Shown here: positions 1 through 6,661 of the stretch, in pieces
How positions within the stretch are numbered: the first letter of the stretch is position 1
Layout: every line of letters begins with the position of its first letter
From: Microcaldota archaeon
GTDB lineage: Archaea > Micrarchaeota > Micrarchaeia > Micrarchaeales > Micrarchaeaceae
Direction of reading: 5' to 3'
Assembly: GCA_021834865.1 (NCBI GenBank)
Contig: JAKBRD010000025.1
Location: forward strand, 1 to 12,188
DNA: 12,188 nucleotides
Made by a program: the position numbers and the translations under genes
The notes under the pieces: generated by a model
What the model was told of the DNA's origin: nothing
Databases searched by the model: none
Seen by the model: the letters and a program-made list of their open reading frames with translations, nothing else

Positions 1-1
1 C

Positions 2-325
2 GCACAGCTGTATACCGGCGAAACGGTAGTCATGCCAAAAAGGCACGTAAGCGCACTCAGCGAATTGAGCGATCAGGAATTGGCTCACATTTTGTCAGTG
101 TGCAATAAAATAGTAGTTGCCAACAACGCATATTTCGGAACCCATCCGTATAACATACTGGGTTACAGCCTAAAATACGAGAAGGATTTTCATTTTCACA
201 TAGAGGTAACGCCGAGGATATCAGATATAGGGCCCATGCAGATGCTAGGTTATTACGGCAGCAACATAATGCCAGAGGATTATGCAATCGAAATAAGAAA
301 AATAATTAAGGACCAGAAATTATGA
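2..325 (+). CDS. C-terminal part of a galactose-1-phosphate uridylyltransferase-like (GalT/HIT superfamily) protein, 5' end outside window
   Basis: The frame is open to the left edge, so the first in-frame ATG at position 32 is probably internal: the ten codons before it continue the fold and lead into VVMPKRHVSAL, the strand-loop seen in HIT/GalT proteins. The visible part is about 107 residues. Counting from the ATG at 32, residues 53-62 read FHFHIEVTPR, which resembles the C-terminal HIT repeat of archaeal and thermophilic GalT enzymes (HFHIE-x-x-PR), followed by a Pro-Glu-Asp segment (residues 81-83) and a closing helix, as in that family. GalT proteins transfer UMP between UDP-glucose and galactose-1-phosphate. 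The catalytic His-Pro-His of the N-terminal repeat would lie outside the window, so activity cannot be judged. The usual glycine-rich segment after the HIT motif is divergent here (DIGPMQMLGYYGSN). It could instead be another GalT-like nucleotidylyltransferase. The gene converges on the pilus operon with a 12-base gap. Confidence 0.75.
   Translation, partial: AQLYTGETVVMPKRHVSALSELSDQELAHILSVCNKIVVANNAYFGTHPYNILGYSLKYEKDFHFHIEVTPRISDIGPMQMLGYYGSNIMPEDYAIEIRKIIKDQKL
291..307 (-). terminator. Oligo-T terminator candidate for the pilus operon
   Basis: On the minus strand this reads as a T-rich stretch with a run of five T, about 30 bases after the stop codon of the last pilus-operon gene (338-655). 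It lies inside the 3' coding end of the converging GalT-like gene. The assignment rests only on base composition and position. Confidence 0.35.
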
Positions 326-333
326 AATTGAAC

Positions 334-346
334 CTTTCTATTTTTC
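334..346 (+). terminator. Oligo-T terminator candidate for the GalT-like gene
   Basis: A T-rich run with five consecutive T (341-345) begins 9 bases after the GalT-like stop codon. Archaeal RNA polymerase commonly stops at such runs without a hairpin. The run extends into the 3' end of the last pilus-operon gene on the other strand. Confidence 0.4.
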
Positions 347-655
347 TGCCCTTATAAATGAAACTGCATATGGGGAGGAATAGGTCTGGACAAGAAGGCC
401 GCTGGATTCTCTCGTTATCTTTATTCCGTCAATTGAAGCGCTTCCGGCAAGATCCATATACAATACAGAAGAATTGGCATGTGTTTCTGCCATGATACTG
501 CTTGAATATGCGAACGCTTCTATATAGGCAATGTTTTCGTATGCTTCCGTGTTGTTTAACGCTGAGTCCTGCGAATGCATTATCGCAAGCGCATGTGACA
601 CAAGCATGGCTATTATCACAGAGGTGGCAAGCACACCCAGGCCGAAAAGCGACAT
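338..655 (-). CDS. Small pilin-like membrane-anchored protein, last gene of the pilus operon (105 aa)
   Basis: I do not recognise a named family. Residues 5-27 form one hydrophobic helix at the extreme N-terminus, followed by an alpha-helical stretch rich in Ala, Asn and Ser and then a short beta-prone tail. This is the overall shape of a type IV pilin or pseudopilin. The class III signal consensus (Q-x-S-x-E-F) is absent; a glycine at residue 5 or 7 could be the processing site, but there is no glutamate at +5. It contains no cysteine, unlike its neighbours. The ATG follows the stop codon of the upstream gene with no gap (TGAATG), which implies translational coupling in the operon. Its best reading is a minor pilin or a membrane accessory of the pilus. 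The role is inferred from shape and position only. Confidence 0.75.
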   Translation of the reverse strand: MSLFGLGVLATSVIIAMLVSHALAIMHSQDSALNNTEAYENIAYIEAFAYSSSIMAETHANSSVLYMDLAGSASIDGIKITRESSGLLVQTYSSPYAVSFIRAEK

Positions 656-1036
656 TCAACCACACATTTTGACGCACATGTAGTCCGTCCCATTGTCTTC
701 TACTGCTATGCAGTAGTTTTTTACGTAGTTGCAGTTGGATACTTGACCAATGGCAGTATAATGCTCGCCTACGCTTATGCTTAAGCCGCGTAGGCCGTAA
801 ACCCGCATAGTGTCATTTATTGTAGCATTGCATAAAGAAGAATATATTCCTGAATTCATGCAGGTATGCATTGATTGATTGTTCTCGTATACGGAAACCA
901 GGCTGAATAACGCCGGGCCAAGCGGGCTGGGAAATTGGGATGGCTCCTCAGATGCCGGAATGAATACTGAATATGCTGCTGAGAAAAGCAGCACCATGCA
1001 AATCACAGATTCCAGAATTGCGAGCTGTGCCTTCAT
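656..1036 (-). CDS. Cysteine-rich minor pilin-like protein (126 aa)
   Basis: The protein has a hydrophobic N-terminal helix at about residues 6-27 after a short MKAQ leader. The mature part holds six cysteines, spaced so that three disulfides are possible outside the cell, plus two or three N-glycosylation sequons. The start resembles a class III pilin signal (Ala then Gln), but the glutamate falls at +7 rather than +5, so it is a degenerate version. I choose the ATG at 1036: it overlaps the upstream stop by one base (TGATG), and a GGGTGA Shine-Dalgarno-like sequence lies about 5 bases upstream. A TTG three bases earlier (1039) is too close to that site. Position and shape suggest a minor pilin; no specific family was recognised. 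Confidence 0.8.
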   Translation of the reverse strand: MKAQLAILESVICMVLLFSAAYSVFIPASEEPSQFPSPLGPALFSLVSVYENNQSMHTCMNSGIYSSLCNATINDTMRVYGLRGLSISVGEHYTAIGQVSNCNYVKNYCIAVEDNGTDYMCVKMCG

Positions 1037-2361
1037 CAACTCACCCTTATTTCAGAGCCCATATAGCTGTATTCCGACTGCTTTCCAGTATAGTTGTATA
1101 TGTCTGCTGAAACGTTGTAGAATTGCATCGGGGAATCAGGCTTGCAGGAATATGCTATGCCAGCTGTGCTTATCGAAGCTTTGCAAGAGCTGGAATTGGC
1201 AGGCGCAAGCGTTCCTATCAGCTTTGAAAGGGAGTTGTTGTAAGAGTATATCTCCCTTTCTATAGTTCCGGTGGCGCCGTTGTCGGAATTGTTGTAGTAC
1301 GCCAGGTCATCCTTTACGCCAGAGTAAGCGTATTCGTAAGCAGAGTAGTTCGCATCGCTCCCGACATACGCTTTGCCCCTAGAACTGAAAATGTATATGG
1401 AATCTGGCTGTATCGATTGGGCGTAGATTGAATTGCCTGGAGAAGCAGTTCCGAAGACCTTCGTGTTTAGGGTTATGTTGGAAAATTGAGAGCTTTGGAT
1501 TAGTTTAGAGCTCAGATTGAGGTTATTGTACCCTATCCCAAAATTGATTTTGTAATTGTATTTCGGGACTGAAGAAAGCGCACTGGCATTGTACCCTGAA
1601 TAAGTTTTGTATACGCAGTAGGTCTTTGTAGGCACCTGTGCGCTTCCATAATAACAGTTTGCGGAGAAGGCCCAGAAATACCATGATGCCCCTGGGCATT
1701 GCGATTGTATCGGCATCTGCTGCCCGAAAAAGTTGAGCTCGCTGCAGTGGGAACTCTCCGTTATGTAATAGAGCTTTGACTGCTTTCCGGTCGTGTATGT
1801 GACAGATTCGTTTTCCGGATGCAGATATACGTAGCGTATCTCATTGCTGGACTGATTGCCCTGCGATTGGCTTTGTTTGTTTTGGTACGCGTAAAGCGTG
1901 ACGTTAGCACGGTATTCGGATTTGCTGCTTCCGTTGATGGCTGTTATTTCAAGCGATACTATGCCTGCTCCTGTTGACATTGGAACAGCATAGAAGACGA
2001 ATGCTGCCTGCCTTTCATAGCCGTTGCTGCTGAAATTCTTTCGGCTCAGGCTTATTGTCACGCTGCTTATATTCGCAGATATTTTCGATGGCAGGGACGT
2101 AGACACCAGCAGAGTTGCCATTGAAGCGTTTCCAACCTGCAGCACCGGAGCAAGAAGATATGCGCTTATTGTATCGTTGATTGCAGCCATCGATCCGTTA
2201 AGGCTCGTGGGATTTGGATTTTTTGCATTCAATGCACCCATCATTACGGAATGTACGCGGGAATAGTAAGATACACCGACTACCCCCATGCTTGCAACTG
2301 CTGCCATTATGATTATGAACTCTATTGAGCTCTGCAGCTTTATACTGCGCAATTCATTCAT
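1036..2361 (-). CDS. Large type IV pilin-like surface protein with class III signal peptide (441 aa)
   Basis: Residues 1-9 form a short charged leader. They are followed by QSSIEF (10-15) and a hydrophobic helix to about residue 32, which matches the archaeal class III signal peptide including Glu at +5. The residue before the presumed cut is Leu9; archaeal prepilin peptidases usually accept Gly, Ala or Ser there, so processing is uncertain. Far longer than a typical pilin, the mature part is beta-rich with about seventeen N-glycosylation sequons and six cysteines (206, 222, 236, 249, 393, 406). A Ser/Gln/Asn-rich linker lies near 160-173, and Tyr/Ser/Asn-rich sequence dominates the second half. 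A modular pilin carrying an extra ectodomain, such as a tip or adhesive subunit, would fit; this is inference. The start overlaps the upstream gene by eight bases. The segment PVLQVGN (72-78) also occurs in the neighbouring 119-residue protein. Confidence 0.85.
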   Translation of the reverse strand: MNELRSIKLQSSIEFIIIMAAVASMGVVGVSYYSRVHSVMMGALNAKNPNPTSLNGSMAAINDTISAYLLAPVLQVGNASMATLLVSTSLPSKISANISSVTISLSRKNFSSNGYERQAAFVFYAVPMSTGAGIVSLEITAINGSSKSEYRANVTLYAYQNKQSQSQGNQSSNEIRYVYLHPENESVTYTTGKQSKLYYITESSHCSELNFFGQQMPIQSQCPGASWYFWAFSANCYYGSAQVPTKTYCVYKTYSGYNASALSSVPKYNYKINFGIGYNNLNLSSKLIQSSQFSNITLNTKVFGTASPGNSIYAQSIQPDSIYIFSSRGKAYVGSDANYSAYEYAYSGVKDDLAYYNNSDNGATGTIEREIYSYNNSLSKLIGTLAPANSSSCKASISTAGIAYSCKPDSPMQFYNVSADIYNYTGKQSEYSYMGSEIRVS

Positions 2362-2713
2362 TTTGATACACCCTAATTAAGTAGATCTTTCCCGAATACG
2401 CGGCTATGCCGCAAACGTATCCTTCATTCACAGTGTAATTTAAGCTGCAGGTCTGGTTTTCCGGGCCATAGTCGGATAAGCGCGTAATTTTAATCGAGTT
2501 GCCCACTTGCAAAACAGGATATGCATTGCCTGTTGCCATGGCATATGCCATTTGCTGCATTTCGTAGTATGCAGAAAGCTTTTCCATTGCCGACTTTGAA
2601 TTAAGAGCAGATGAACGGTAATGATTGGCTAAAAGCCCGGTTACCAGCAAAACCGATGTTAACAATATTGAGATCGCGACAATCTGCTCCAAACCAACAA
2701 AAAGTGCTTTCAT
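2354..2713 (-). CDS. Pilin-like membrane-anchored protein (119 aa)
   Basis: A hydrophobic helix at residues 9-28 follows a short MKALFVG leader. A helical stalk comes next, then a beta-prone domain with a cysteine pair (89 and 101). The fold outline is that of a pilin, and there is a glycine-then-LEQ sequence at the helix start, but the canonical class III motif is not present. I take the ATG at 2713, which overlaps the stop of the upstream gene as ATGA; an ATG two codons earlier (2719) is nearly equivalent. The frame stays open far upstream, to about 2929, but that extension lies over the neighbouring gene and has no pilin features, so I leave it out. Residues 66-72 read PVLQVGN, shared with the 441-residue protein. 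A minor pilin role is inferred. Confidence 0.75.
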   Translation of the reverse strand: MKALFVGLEQIVAISILLTSVLLVTGLLANHYRSSALNSKSAMEKLSAYYEMQQMAYAMATGNAYPVLQVGNSIKITRLSDYGPENQTCSLNYTVNEGYVCGIAAYSGKIYLIRVYQNE

Positions 2714-2919
2714 TGCCATTCGACCCATATGCCGTAGTAATTCGGGACCTGTGCCGCCTGGCTTATAGTGTTCCTCATTGCAAAAGATGATGCCGAAATC
2801 CCGGAATTTATGCCTGAAAAGACCAATGATGCATATGCCGATATGCCGATTAAAATTGTGAGAACCGAGACTGCCAGCGCAAGCGATATTATAAACATGG
2901 GGGTTATTTGGCCCATCAT
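2710..2919 (-). CDS. Very small pilin-like membrane protein (69 aa)
   Basis: This short protein begins MMGQITPMF and has one long hydrophobic helix (about residues 7-35), then a helical Ser/Asn-rich stretch and an aromatic end (Tyr, Trp, Trp). The Gly-Gln-x-Thr start resembles a class III signal peptide, but Met replaces the +5 glutamate. The ATG at 2919 overlaps the stop of the upstream gene as ATGA, and the stop overlaps the next start in the same way, so it is wedged in the operon on both sides. An in-frame start 26 codons further up would overlap the upstream gene and destroy the N-terminal helix position, so it was not used. It may be a pseudopilin lacking most of the head domain, or a membrane accessory. 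No family name is claimed. Confidence 0.7.
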   Translation of the reverse strand: MMGQITPMFIISLALAVSVLTILIGISAYASLVFSGINSGISASSFAMRNTISQAAQVPNYYGIWVEWQ

Positions 2920-3293
2920 GGCGAACCACTTATCAGGTATAAATCCGTCCCAGAGTACGATTCGCTTATGTTTTCCACAGAGCCAGAGTATTCGCATATT
3001 GATGGGCTAAGTTTTATTCCTGCACCATAGTACACGCTGTAATTTCCACAAGCTACGGTTTCGGATCCGGAGCACGAGCACACCGATTTTGGCACGTATG
3101 CAGCAAACGACGAGCTGCCGTATTGCTGCATTGCACTTATATGGCTGAAGAAAGACTCAAGCTCGTACTTGGATATTCCATTGGTGTAGCCCGATCTAAT
3201 CCCTGCTGTGGCATAGATGGCCGTCGCAAGAGCAGAAATGCCAACAGCCATGTATATAAGGAATTCTAGCGTGATTTGCGCTTTTGTCTTCAT
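2916..3293 (-). CDS. Type IV pilin with class III signal peptide (125 aa)
   Basis: The N-terminus MKTKA followed by QITLEFLIYM matches the archaeal class III prepilin signal: alanine before the cut, Gln at +1, Glu at +5 and Phe at +6. A hydrophobic helix to about residue 28 follows. The mature head has about 90 residues with four or more cysteines (VCSCSG, ACG, ICE), enough for two disulfides, and a few sequons. The leader would be removed by an EppA/PibD-type peptidase and the helix packed into the pilus core. The ATG at 3293 is preceded by a GGTAGGTG Shine-Dalgarno-like sequence that overlaps the stop codon of the gene before it, typical of coupled translation. Whether it is a second structural pilin or a minor one cannot be told from sequence. 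Confidence 0.85.
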   Translation of the reverse strand: MKTKAQITLEFLIYMAVGISALATAIYATAGIRSGYTNGISKYELESFFSHISAMQQYGSSSFAAYVPKSVCSCSGSETVACGNYSVYYGAGIKLSPSICEYSGSVENISESYSGTDLYLISGSP

Positions 3294-3302
3294 TTAGAAC
3301 AC

Positions 3303-3542
3303 CTACCCCTGAGTGGTTATATTTCCAAGCTCTGACTTGAGCGTCGATATTACGCTGCCGTTAGTCCCATTGAAGAATGAGTGCACGGCAGCACCCTTTA
3401 GCTGCGTTATCATAGCCAGGGCTATTATGATAACTATGCTGACTGCTGAGAGCATCATCAGATACTCTATCGAGCTTTGCCCTTTTCTTGACCTTGCCAT
3501 TGCCATCATGGCACGAACCAGTGTGGAATATTGTGTTTCCAT
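3303..3542 (-). CDS. Major pilin candidate, very small class III type IV pilin (79 aa)
   Basis: Residues 18-28 read SRKGQSSIEYL, the textbook archaeal class III signal (cut after Gly21, Gln+1, Glu+5, Tyr+6). A hydrophobic helix to about residue 48 follows, then a tiny head of about 30 residues with sequons at Asn58, Asn61 and Asn74. The mature chain would be 58 residues, in the range of the small Epd-type pilins of methanogens. The leader is long at 21 residues. In-frame ATGs at codons 12, 13 and 15 exist, but the GAGGTG Shine-Dalgarno sequence sits 7 bases before the first ATG and no good site precedes the others. That strong site, overlapping the upstream stop, hints at high expression, so I propose this as the main filament subunit. 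It has no cysteine. Confidence 0.9.
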   Translation of the reverse strand: METQYSTLVRAMMAMARSRKGQSSIEYLMMLSAVSIVIIIALAMITQLKGAAVHSFFNGTNGSVISTLKSELGNITTQG

Positions 3543-3551
3543 TTTAACACC

Positions 3552-4361
3552 TCAAAGCATGAAAGCAGACAGGCGTAGGGCCGCCTGCATCATAAATGAT
3601 GCAATGGCACTCATTTGAAGAGTGCGCATGAAAATTCCGTCGTGGGGCCTCAAAGAATTTGATGAGGTCGAGTAGTTTACTGCCATTATATAATACATGA
3701 ACATCGCAATCAGCGCTATCGAATAGCTTTGGTATCCGACCGGACTTGAAAACCTTATGATGTTTATCGTTATCCCTGCAAATACCGGAAAGAAAAAGTT
3801 TATTCCGCTTGCAACCATCATGTCGCTGCTTTCTGACATCTGTGTCATTTTTGCAATATGCCCCATCAAAGCTGAGCATTTTGCGAGAATCCAGCTTGAA
3901 GCCTCGGTTAGACTCGTGCCCCCGGAAAAACTGGAGTATAGCGCCATACCTATGGCACTTAGACCTGGATCTTTCCCTGAAACCATTTTGCCGAATGCAA
4001 ATTCGGCATTTCCAGTAGCCCTGAACTTTTTCATGGCTGATTTTATTGCATTTGAATGACGAAACCCAGGAGGCATTGAATTCATGGCTTTGGAATAACT
4101 TGTACCCTTAGGGCTTTGAGAAATGGATTTCAGAATTGAGATGGTTTCCATTGGCGATGATTTCCATCTGGAATCCTGGCCAGCTTTTGACAAGCCGTGT
4201 AAAACTATCGCAGAGAGAAAAATTGGCACGGAGATCCACAGGGAATAAAATGAAACTGCCATAGAGGCGATGTACATTGCGGCGGCAGCCGTTGCAGTAT
4301 GGCTGCCAAATGCATGCTTTGGCTTCGCGAATGCGTTTATGATTGTTTTATATGATTGCAT
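3552..4361 (-). CDS. Pilus assembly platform membrane protein, T2SSF/TadC-like, second of two (269 aa)
   Basis: Hydrophobic segments near residues 24-57 (two helices), 183-203, 212-229 and 247-266 flank a cytoplasmic domain of about 120 residues. This is the layout of the type II secretion F domain found in TadB/TadC, PilC and FlaJ/ArlJ. A Gly-Gly-Thr-Ser-Leu-x-Glu-Ala segment (147-154) is the kind seen in that domain (G-x-S-L-x-E-A). Such proteins form the inner-membrane platform turned by the ATPase. The start at 4361 overlaps the end of the upstream gene by 14 bases and has a GGTGGTGA Shine-Dalgarno sequence about 4 bases before it. Most archaeal pilus and archaellum systems encode one long platform protein; here a pair of short ones replaces it, as in bacterial Tad loci. 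The assignment rests on layout and neighbours, as overall similarity is weak. Confidence 0.75.
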   Translation of the reverse strand: MQSYKTIINAFAKPKHAFGSHTATAAAAMYIASMAVSFYSLWISVPIFLSAIVLHGLSKAGQDSRWKSSPMETISILKSISQSPKGTSYSKAMNSMPPGFRHSNAIKSAMKKFRATGNAEFAFGKMVSGKDPGLSAIGMALYSSFSGGTSLTEASSWILAKCSALMGHIAKMTQMSESSDMMVASGINFFFPVFAGITINIIRFSSPVGYQSYSIALIAMFMYYIMAVNYSTSSNSLRPHDGIFMRTLQMSAIASFMMQAALRLSAFML

Positions 4362-5094
4362 TGCTCACCACCGAAGTCGCTTTTAAAGCTATTAGATAGG
4401 CAATTGGTGCGGAAACAACGAATATGGCGAATGCCTCCGGCAGGAACGACGCGCTTCCTGAAAGAATGGAGTACCCTGCGATTCCGAAGAGTGCGAATGA
4501 GGGCAGCACTGTTGAAAAAAGCATAAGCACAGTGGAATTCCTGTTATTCCTGTTGTTATGCGCGGATAACGCATTTTCAAGATTCGAGATTGCAGAATCC
4601 ATTATTGCAGAGAACGTGCCTATGGCGTCTAAACCGGAACTGGATTTTTCTACAATATGCTTAATTATTGATGTGCGACTGTAATCCTTGTTTGGCGATT
4701 TTGCCGCTATATGATTGATCGCTTCGCCAAAACCCACCAAGCGCATCGCCAACGGCAGATTTCTCAGTGCGAGAGAAACGTCATTTGATGGATGACCGAA
4801 AATTTTTATGGAATCCGAAAACGCCGTTGCTGTTGGCATCCCATTCATGCGCTTGAGCATTATGGATGAAGCCAGTCCGAAAAAAGAAAACCAGTTCCTT
4901 ATTTTTGACGCGGTCTTCTGAATTTCTAGTTTCGCTATGTAGTATGCAAAAAACATTGACGAAGAGAGAATGGCTATTGGATAACCGTAGCCTCCGAAAA
5001 GCGTAATTGCGACTGCAGGTATTATGGCAACATACCCTATGCACATTAGGTATAGGCCGAATCCGGCAAATTTTTTATTTTCGGGAGAATTCAT
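4348..5094 (-). CDS. Pilus assembly platform membrane protein, T2SSF/TadB-like, first of two (248 aa)
   Basis: Four predicted membrane helices at about residues 12-33, 37-54, 188-211 and 219-240 enclose a cytoplasmic domain of about 130 residues. This is the two-plus-two arrangement of TadB/TadC proteins. Within the loop lie an Asn-Gly-Met-Pro-x-x-x-Ala-Phe segment (84-92), an Asn-Leu-Pro-Leu-Ala segment (112-116) and a helix ending in GLDAIGTFSAIMD (154-166). The start codon at 5094 overlaps the stop of the ATPase gene as ATGA, so motor and platform are translated together. The likely job is to anchor the pilus base and couple ATP hydrolysis to pilin insertion. An in-frame fusion with the next gene would give about 517 residues, close to a full-length FlaJ-type protein. 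The TadB or TadC label for each half is a guess. Confidence 0.78.
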   Translation of the reverse strand: MNSPENKKFAGFGLYLMCIGYVAIIPAVAITLFGGYGYPIAILSSSMFFAYYIAKLEIQKTASKIRNWFSFFGLASSIMLKRMNGMPTATAFSDSIKIFGHPSNDVSLALRNLPLAMRLVGFGEAINHIAAKSPNKDYSRTSIIKHIVEKSSSGLDAIGTFSAIMDSAISNLENALSAHNNRNNRNSTVLMLFSTVLPSFALFGIAGYSILSGSASFLPEAFAIFVVSAPIAYLIALKATSVVSNAII

Positions 5095-6617
5095 TCAAAT
5101 CCCTTATATTCAAGGATAAATTTTTGAAAATCGCGGGAGCCGCTTGAAATGAAGGAGTATATCGCTTTGGACCTTGATTGGAATTCCTTTATTGCTTCGC
5201 TTGGGGACATCTTCATGCGCATTGCGAAGTAGGTTATTGCCTTGGAATATCTGAGCTCTTCTTTCTTTGGCGTGCCGTTGGAAAACATGCCGTTTATCTC
5301 GAATTCCTCTGCCCTTTCCGGGTTTATCTCCGCACGCGAAAACCATTTGTATTCGGATATTCCGGCTATCCTCCTTTGCATCGCGCTATCAAGGGACATG
5401 TGGATGGCAAGATCGAGGTTTGACACTAGCGCATGGTCAACAAGCATGGGCCTGGATTCCAGCCTTGATATCACGCTTATGCCGCTTCCGGATACATGCA
5501 TGGTAGCTATGAATGGCACCCCGGTATTTGAACCGAAAAATGCATCCCTGGCCTCTGCACCCCTTATTTCCCCTATTATGAGCCTATCGGGCCTGAGCCT
5601 TAGCGCGTTTGCCACCTGGTCCGATATCGTGCTTTCGGATTTGTCAGCCGATTTCTTACCTATCAGGTAAACGGCATTGGTGAAGTTTGAATGCATTATG
5701 AGCTCGTCGGTTTCCTCTTCAATCGCTACTACGCGTTCGTAGCGCGGCATCACTTCTGCCAGGGCCTTCAGCAGGGTGGTTTTTCCAGATGCTGGCGGAC
5801 CGGTTATAAGGAGATTGAGCCTTGCATCGACTGCCATCCACAGATATGCCAGAAGCTCCGGATTAAGGGTGCCTTTTGCGAGCAGGAATGCTGGCCCGCT
5901 GCGCTCGGGCTTTGCAAGCCTTATGGATGCCACCATGCCTGATGGCGAATATGGCGACTGCTGCGCGTGTATCCTGAGTCCGGAAAGCGTGCTTGCGTCA
6001 ACTATTGGAGTATCTGAAGCCAATTCCTTGTCCGCGGAATCGAGAAGCTTATTTATGCAGTGTATGGAATCCTGCTCCGAAGCGAATTTGATGTTGGTGG
6101 TGCAGAACCCGTATTTGGAGTGATAGAGAGAAATAGGATACAATGGGCCGTTTATAACTATTTCTTCTATGTTTGCCGAGTCCTCGAGCAGAAAGCTCAG
6201 CGGGCCATATCCGAACAGGTCCAGCGCAGCGGCTTTCACCGCTATTGAGTTTTGAGGAACCCCAAAACGTTCTGAAAGAAGAGCTGCTGCAGAGTCTATT
6301 GCGCTTTTATCGCCTATTTTGTATTGCGTATTTCCTGCCCCTATAACAAGGTCAACCATATCCGATTTCATTGCGTCCGCAAGAGGCTTGGCCGAAATCC
6401 ATTCCGGATGCGCTTTTACTGAATATAGCAGCGACGAGCCTGATTTCCCCAATACAGCGTCGGCAGTCTCAAGCAGCACCTCTTCAGGATAGCTTTCAAG
6501 AAAACTGAACGATAGCTTATGGCTTGGCGCAACTACAGGGACATGGCGCCTCCTTATCGAGAATCTTTGGGCCGAAGCCGTTGCAATTTTCGCCCTGATT
6601 ATTTTACTAAACTCCAT
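5091..6617 (-). CDS. Type II/IV secretion-type ATPase for pilus assembly (FlaI/CpaF/VirB11 family, 508 aa)
   Basis: This is the motor that powers pilus polymerisation at the cytoplasmic face. The N-terminal domain carries the family pattern Phe-Gly-Tyr-Gly-Pro-Leu (135-140), then EEIVINGP (151-158). The ATPase core shows Walker A GPPASGKTT (273-281), the acidic box AIEEETDEL (298-306), Walker B RLIIGEIRGAEARDAF (345-360) and the histidine box ATMHVSG (371-377). Length and order fit archaeal GspE/FlaI-type ATPases. The first 30 residues are basic. It is the first gene of the operon and its stop overlaps the next start (ATGA). The ATG at 6617 lies about 26 bases from a TATA element, so the transcript is probably leaderless. 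It is not an archaellum operon: no flagellin-accessory genes are visible, and the neighbours are pilins and split platform proteins. Confidence 0.95.
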   Translation of the reverse strand: MEFSKIIRAKIATASAQRFSIRRRHVPVVAPSHKLSFSFLESYPEEVLLETADAVLGKSGSSLLYSVKAHPEWISAKPLADAMKSDMVDLVIGAGNTQYKIGDKSAIDSAAALLSERFGVPQNSIAVKAAALDLFGYGPLSFLLEDSANIEEIVINGPLYPISLYHSKYGFCTTNIKFASEQDSIHCINKLLDSADKELASDTPIVDASTLSGLRIHAQQSPYSPSGMVASIRLAKPERSGPAFLLAKGTLNPELLAYLWMAVDARLNLLITGPPASGKTTLLKALAEVMPRYERVVAIEEETDELIMHSNFTNAVYLIGKKSADKSESTISDQVANALRLRPDRLIIGEIRGAEARDAFFGSNTGVPFIATMHVSGSGISVISRLESRPMLVDHALVSNLDLAIHMSLDSAMQRRIAGISEYKWFSRAEINPERAEEFEINGMFSNGTPKKEELRYSKAITYFAMRMKMSPSEAIKEFQSRSKAIYSFISSGSRDFQKFILEYKGFE

Positions 6618-6635
6618 AATATTATATTAAAATAA

Positions 6636-6652
6636 ATATTTATATACCTTTG
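6636..6652 (-). promoter_or_regulatory. TATA/BRE promoter of the pilus operon, leaderless geometry
   Basis: On the minus strand the sequence reads CAAAGG followed by TATATAAATA: a purine-rich BRE and a strong archaeal TATA box. The centre of TATATAAA (6639-6646) lies 25 to 26 bases before the ATG at 6617. Archaeal transcription usually starts about 25 bases from the TATA centre, so the mRNA would begin at or next to the start codon, which also explains the lack of a Shine-Dalgarno sequence there. Confidence 0.75.
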
Positions 6653-6661
6653 TATAATTAA

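Noticed and set aside
879..1265. Open frame on the plus strand opposite the minor-pilin genes
   Set aside because: It runs across the junction of two pilin-like genes in antisense, has no family resemblance, and the minus-strand genes have overlaps and class III signals that support them.
2714..2929. N-terminal extension of the 119-residue pilin-like protein up to 2929
   Set aside because: The extension is low in hydrophobic helix content, rich in His and Asn, overlaps the 69-residue gene and would bury the pilin helix in mid-protein. The ATG at 2713 with ATGA overlap is much better.
5242..5670. Long open frame on the plus strand opposite the ATPase gene
   Set aside because: It lies wholly antisense to a gene with all ATPase motifs intact, has no promoter or Shine-Dalgarno signal, and its translation shows no recognisable domain.
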